Source: an uncultured Pirellulaceae bacterium (GTDB lineage Bacteria > Planctomycetota > Planctomycetia > Pirellulales > Pirellulaceae). Taken from it: a stretch of DNA of 7,856 nucleotides. Below, in pieces: positions 6,312 through 7,856 of the stretch (position 1 is its first letter; the number at the start of each line of letters is the position of its first letter). The position numbers and the translations under genes were made by a program. The stretch lies in NCBI GenBank assembly GCA_934255105.1, contig CAKQNH010000193.1, positions 1 to 7,856 of the forward strand, read 5' to 3'. The notes beneath the pieces were generated by a model that saw nothing but the letters and a program-made list of their open reading frames with translations, ran no database searches and had not been told where the DNA came from.

Positions 6312-6550
6312 ACATTGTGCGGAAGAATCGAGATACTTCTCGCTGAACGCCACCATATTCGTCGAGCTAAATCAGCAGCACGCTCACCTTTGCTTGCCTT
6401 TTCGCACTCGTACTCCGCTGTACTCGTACTCCTACTCGATGCCCCATGCGAATCGAGTAGGAGTACGAGTACCATTTCATTGAGTACGAGTACGAAAAAT
6501 CGAGACTGTCGGTGGCGTTCAGCGAGAAGTGTCGAAATTGACGGCAATGT
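6312..6550. repeat. Nested palindromic element (MITE-like or REP-like), non-coding
   Basis: Three nested inverted repeats share one centre. The outer arms CTTCTCGCTGAACGCCACC (6336-6354) and its complement (6511-6529) are perfect, extend one more pair each side, and continue imperfectly out to ACATTG (6312-6317) and CAATGT (6545-6550). The middle arms (6399-6415 and 6482-6498) match at 16 of 17. The inner arms (6420-6440 and 6452-6472) match at all 21. The left half carries about 30 extra bases between outer and middle arms. The core is a degenerate TACTCG/TACTCC hexamer run facing its own complement. No transposase is encoded and no target-site duplication is evident. It lies between the 3' end of the esterase gene and the leader of the SnoaL-like gene. 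I recall GTACTCGTACTC runs as dispersed repeats in Rhodopirellula. Confidence 0.8.
6420..6472. repeat. Perfect 21-bp stem with 11-nt loop, core of the element
   Basis: The left arm starts GTACTCGTACTCCTACTC and ends GAT at 6440. The loop GCCCCATGCGA covers 6441-6451, and the right arm is the exact complement through 6472. As RNA from either strand this would be a very stable hairpin. It begins about 135 bp past the esterase stop on the minus strand, but no T-run makes it an obvious terminator. Confidence 0.9.
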
Positions 6551-6606
6551 GCCAGAACGAGAGTGGTTCCGACGCAGAAAACGCTGCATCCTGTGAATAA
6601 TCGGAG

Positions 6607-7856
6607 CTAAAGCGCGTCTTTCAACCATGCATAGGCTTCGGCGCGGATGTCATCTGGGAAATCATGCTGAGCGTCGGGATAGGCAAATCGCGTACTAGTC
6701 GACTTGCCAAACAGCTCGAGCAGCGGACGCAGTGCCGCTTCGCACTTGCGTACTCCAGCGACAGCGAAATTCTCGTCGTGTAGAGGTGCATTGACAAATA
6801 GCGGGCGAGGGGCGATGGCGGCTAACACTTCTGGAAAATCAAACGGCATCTGGGCTGCAACCGAACCATACTCGCTGGCGATGCGAGGCATGTAGCGAGC
6901 GCTGCTCCAGCCCTTCAAATCGCCTCCGTAGTAATCGGCAAACGCATTGAAACCACAACTGGTTATGATGCAACGAATGCGTTGGTCGAAAGCGGCCGTA
7001 TACAGTGCGTTGTGGCCTCCGAGCGAATGTCCAATAGCACCAATCCGATCGCGGTTGACACAGGGGAGTGCCTCTAACAAATCGACAGCGCGTAGATTAT
7101 TCCAAATGGCTTTCATCGTGCCACTGTCATAACCCTTGCCATCTGTGGCAAAATCGTACTCGTAGTCGGCAAATCCGGGGTAGTCGGGTGCTAAGCAAAC
7201 ATAGCCCGCTTCCGCCAGTTCGTGGGCATAGTGCAGCGTGGCGCGGCCTCCCAGACCGCATACGCCTCCTTTGCCAAATTCGAAGTCGGTTTGATGCAGA
7301 CATAACATAGCCGGTAGCGGTTCTGCAGATTGATGCGGAACCAGCAAATAAGCTGGCACGCGATCGAGTGGACTGCCCTCTGCTGCACCGGCCAGGGCTG
7401 CCTCCGCTACATACGTTAGTTTCACTCGCCAGTAGTGCTCGGTATCTTCAATACGCTCGATGCGCACGTCGAGCGGAGCGCGCGTGACAGAATTCGGCAG
7501 CGCTCCCATGACTTGTTCCATCTGACGCAAGATCTGTTGGCGGCGAAAACCATGATCACGAGGGGTGGCAAGCGGTACGGTCTGGCCGTCAATGACAAGC
7601 GTTCGGAAGTCGCCGTGCAGCGGTTCGCTCGGCGCTTGTCGCGCAGTGCTGAGCTCTGCACTGGCTCGCTGACTTCGACTCGCCGCGTCGTCAGCCATGC
7701 GCAGGTTTTCCAACCAATGCAATCCTGCGCGCGAGGGTGCGAGGATATCGATATCGCCGTCTCCGTCGAGGTCTACACATACTGAATCGAGGTCGATACC
7801 ACATGTTCCTCCATAGGAGACCAAATGCGACTGCCACGTGCGATGCGTCTTGTCGA
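6607..7856 (-). CDS. FG-GAP/VCBS repeat protein fused to an alpha/beta-hydrolase (esterase) domain, 5' end outside window
   Basis: The frame is open to the window edge with no clear start, so the first of about 416 visible codons is not the N-terminus; the TTG at 7824 is merely the first possible internal start. The leading part ends one FG-GAP/VCBS repeat: WQSHLVSYGG, then the calcium-binding-type run DLDGDGDIDI (7744-7773), then GLHWLENL. A Ser/Ala-rich linker follows. The rest is a full alpha/beta-hydrolase of the acetylxylan-esterase / dienelactone-hydrolase-like group common in planctomycetes. It has LCLHQT near the oxyanion hole (7288-7305), nucleophile motif GHSLGG with Ser at 7024-7026, probable acid Asp in APLHDENF (6775-6777) and His in DAQHDFP (6664-6666). 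The triad is intact, so an active carboxylic-ester hydrolase is likely. The substrate is unknown; acetylated or otherwise esterified polysaccharide is a guess. The missing part should contain more FG-GAP blades and probably an export signal. Confidence 0.92.
   Translation of the reverse strand, partial: DKTHRTWQSHLVSYGGTCGIDLDSVCVDLDGDGDIDILAPSRAGLHWLENLRMADDAASRSQRASAELSTARQAPSEPLHGDFRTLVIDGQTVPLATPRDHGFRRQQILRQMEQVMGALPNSVTRAPLDVRIERIEDTEHYWRVKLTYVAEAALAGAAEGSPLDRVPAYLLVPHQSAEPLPAMLCLHQTDFEFGKGGVCGLGGRATLHYAHELAEAGYVCLAPDYPGFADYEYDFATDGKGYDSGTMKAIWNNLRAVDLLEALPCVNRDRIGAIGHSLGGHNALYTAAFDQRIRCIITSCGFNAFADYYGGDLKGWSSARYMPRIASEYGSVAAQMPFDFPEVLAAIAPRPLFVNAPLHDENFAVAGVRKCEAALRPLLELFGKSTSTRFAYPDAQHDFPDDIRAEAYAWLKDAL

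Noticed and set aside
6302..6628. Open frames of 93 and 108 codons on opposite strands across the palindrome
   Set aside because: Both strands give near-identical peptides (LLAERH, LVLLLD, SSRSTST) because the DNA is palindromic. There is no ribosome site or recognisable domain, and the minus frame overlaps the esterase stop.

Overview
The window looks like chromosomal DNA from a marine planctomycete of the Pirellulaceae/Rhodopirellula type. This rests on the protein families present: paired DUF1254/DUF1214 secreted proteins, a 'mu-protocadherin-like' repeat protein, an NTF2-like (SnoaL) secreted protein and an FG-GAP/esterase fusion. It also rests on a TACTCN-rich palindromic repeat that I recall from Rhodopirellula genomes. 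The taxonomic call is from recognition, not a search.

All five genes lie on the minus strand, so transcription runs from high to low coordinates: FG-GAP–esterase fusion (6607 to beyond 7856, 5' end missing), SnoaL-like secreted protein (5079-6020), glycine-rich repeat surface protein (3187-4890), DUF1254/DUF1214 protein copy A (1465-2985), and its paralogue copy B (1352 to beyond 1, 3' end missing). The four complete 5' ends encode recognisable or plausible secretion signals, so this looks like a run of envelope or exported proteins. The gaps are 586, 188, 201 and 112 bp. That is too wide for a tight operon, and each gene may be transcribed separately. No pathway linking them can be shown.

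The non-coding DNA holds more structure than usual. Between 6312 and 6550 is a roughly 239-bp element made of three nested inverted repeats, the innermost a perfect 21-bp stem. Between 4946 and 5082 are four tandem copies of a 26-bp hairpin with a compensatory base-pair change between copies. A 17-nt piece resembling the end of the 6312-6550 element recurs at 3159-3175. There are no tRNA or rRNA genes, no CRISPR array, no transposase and no recognisable defence or biosynthetic cassette. I found no convincing new multi-gene system; the two repeat families are the best leads.
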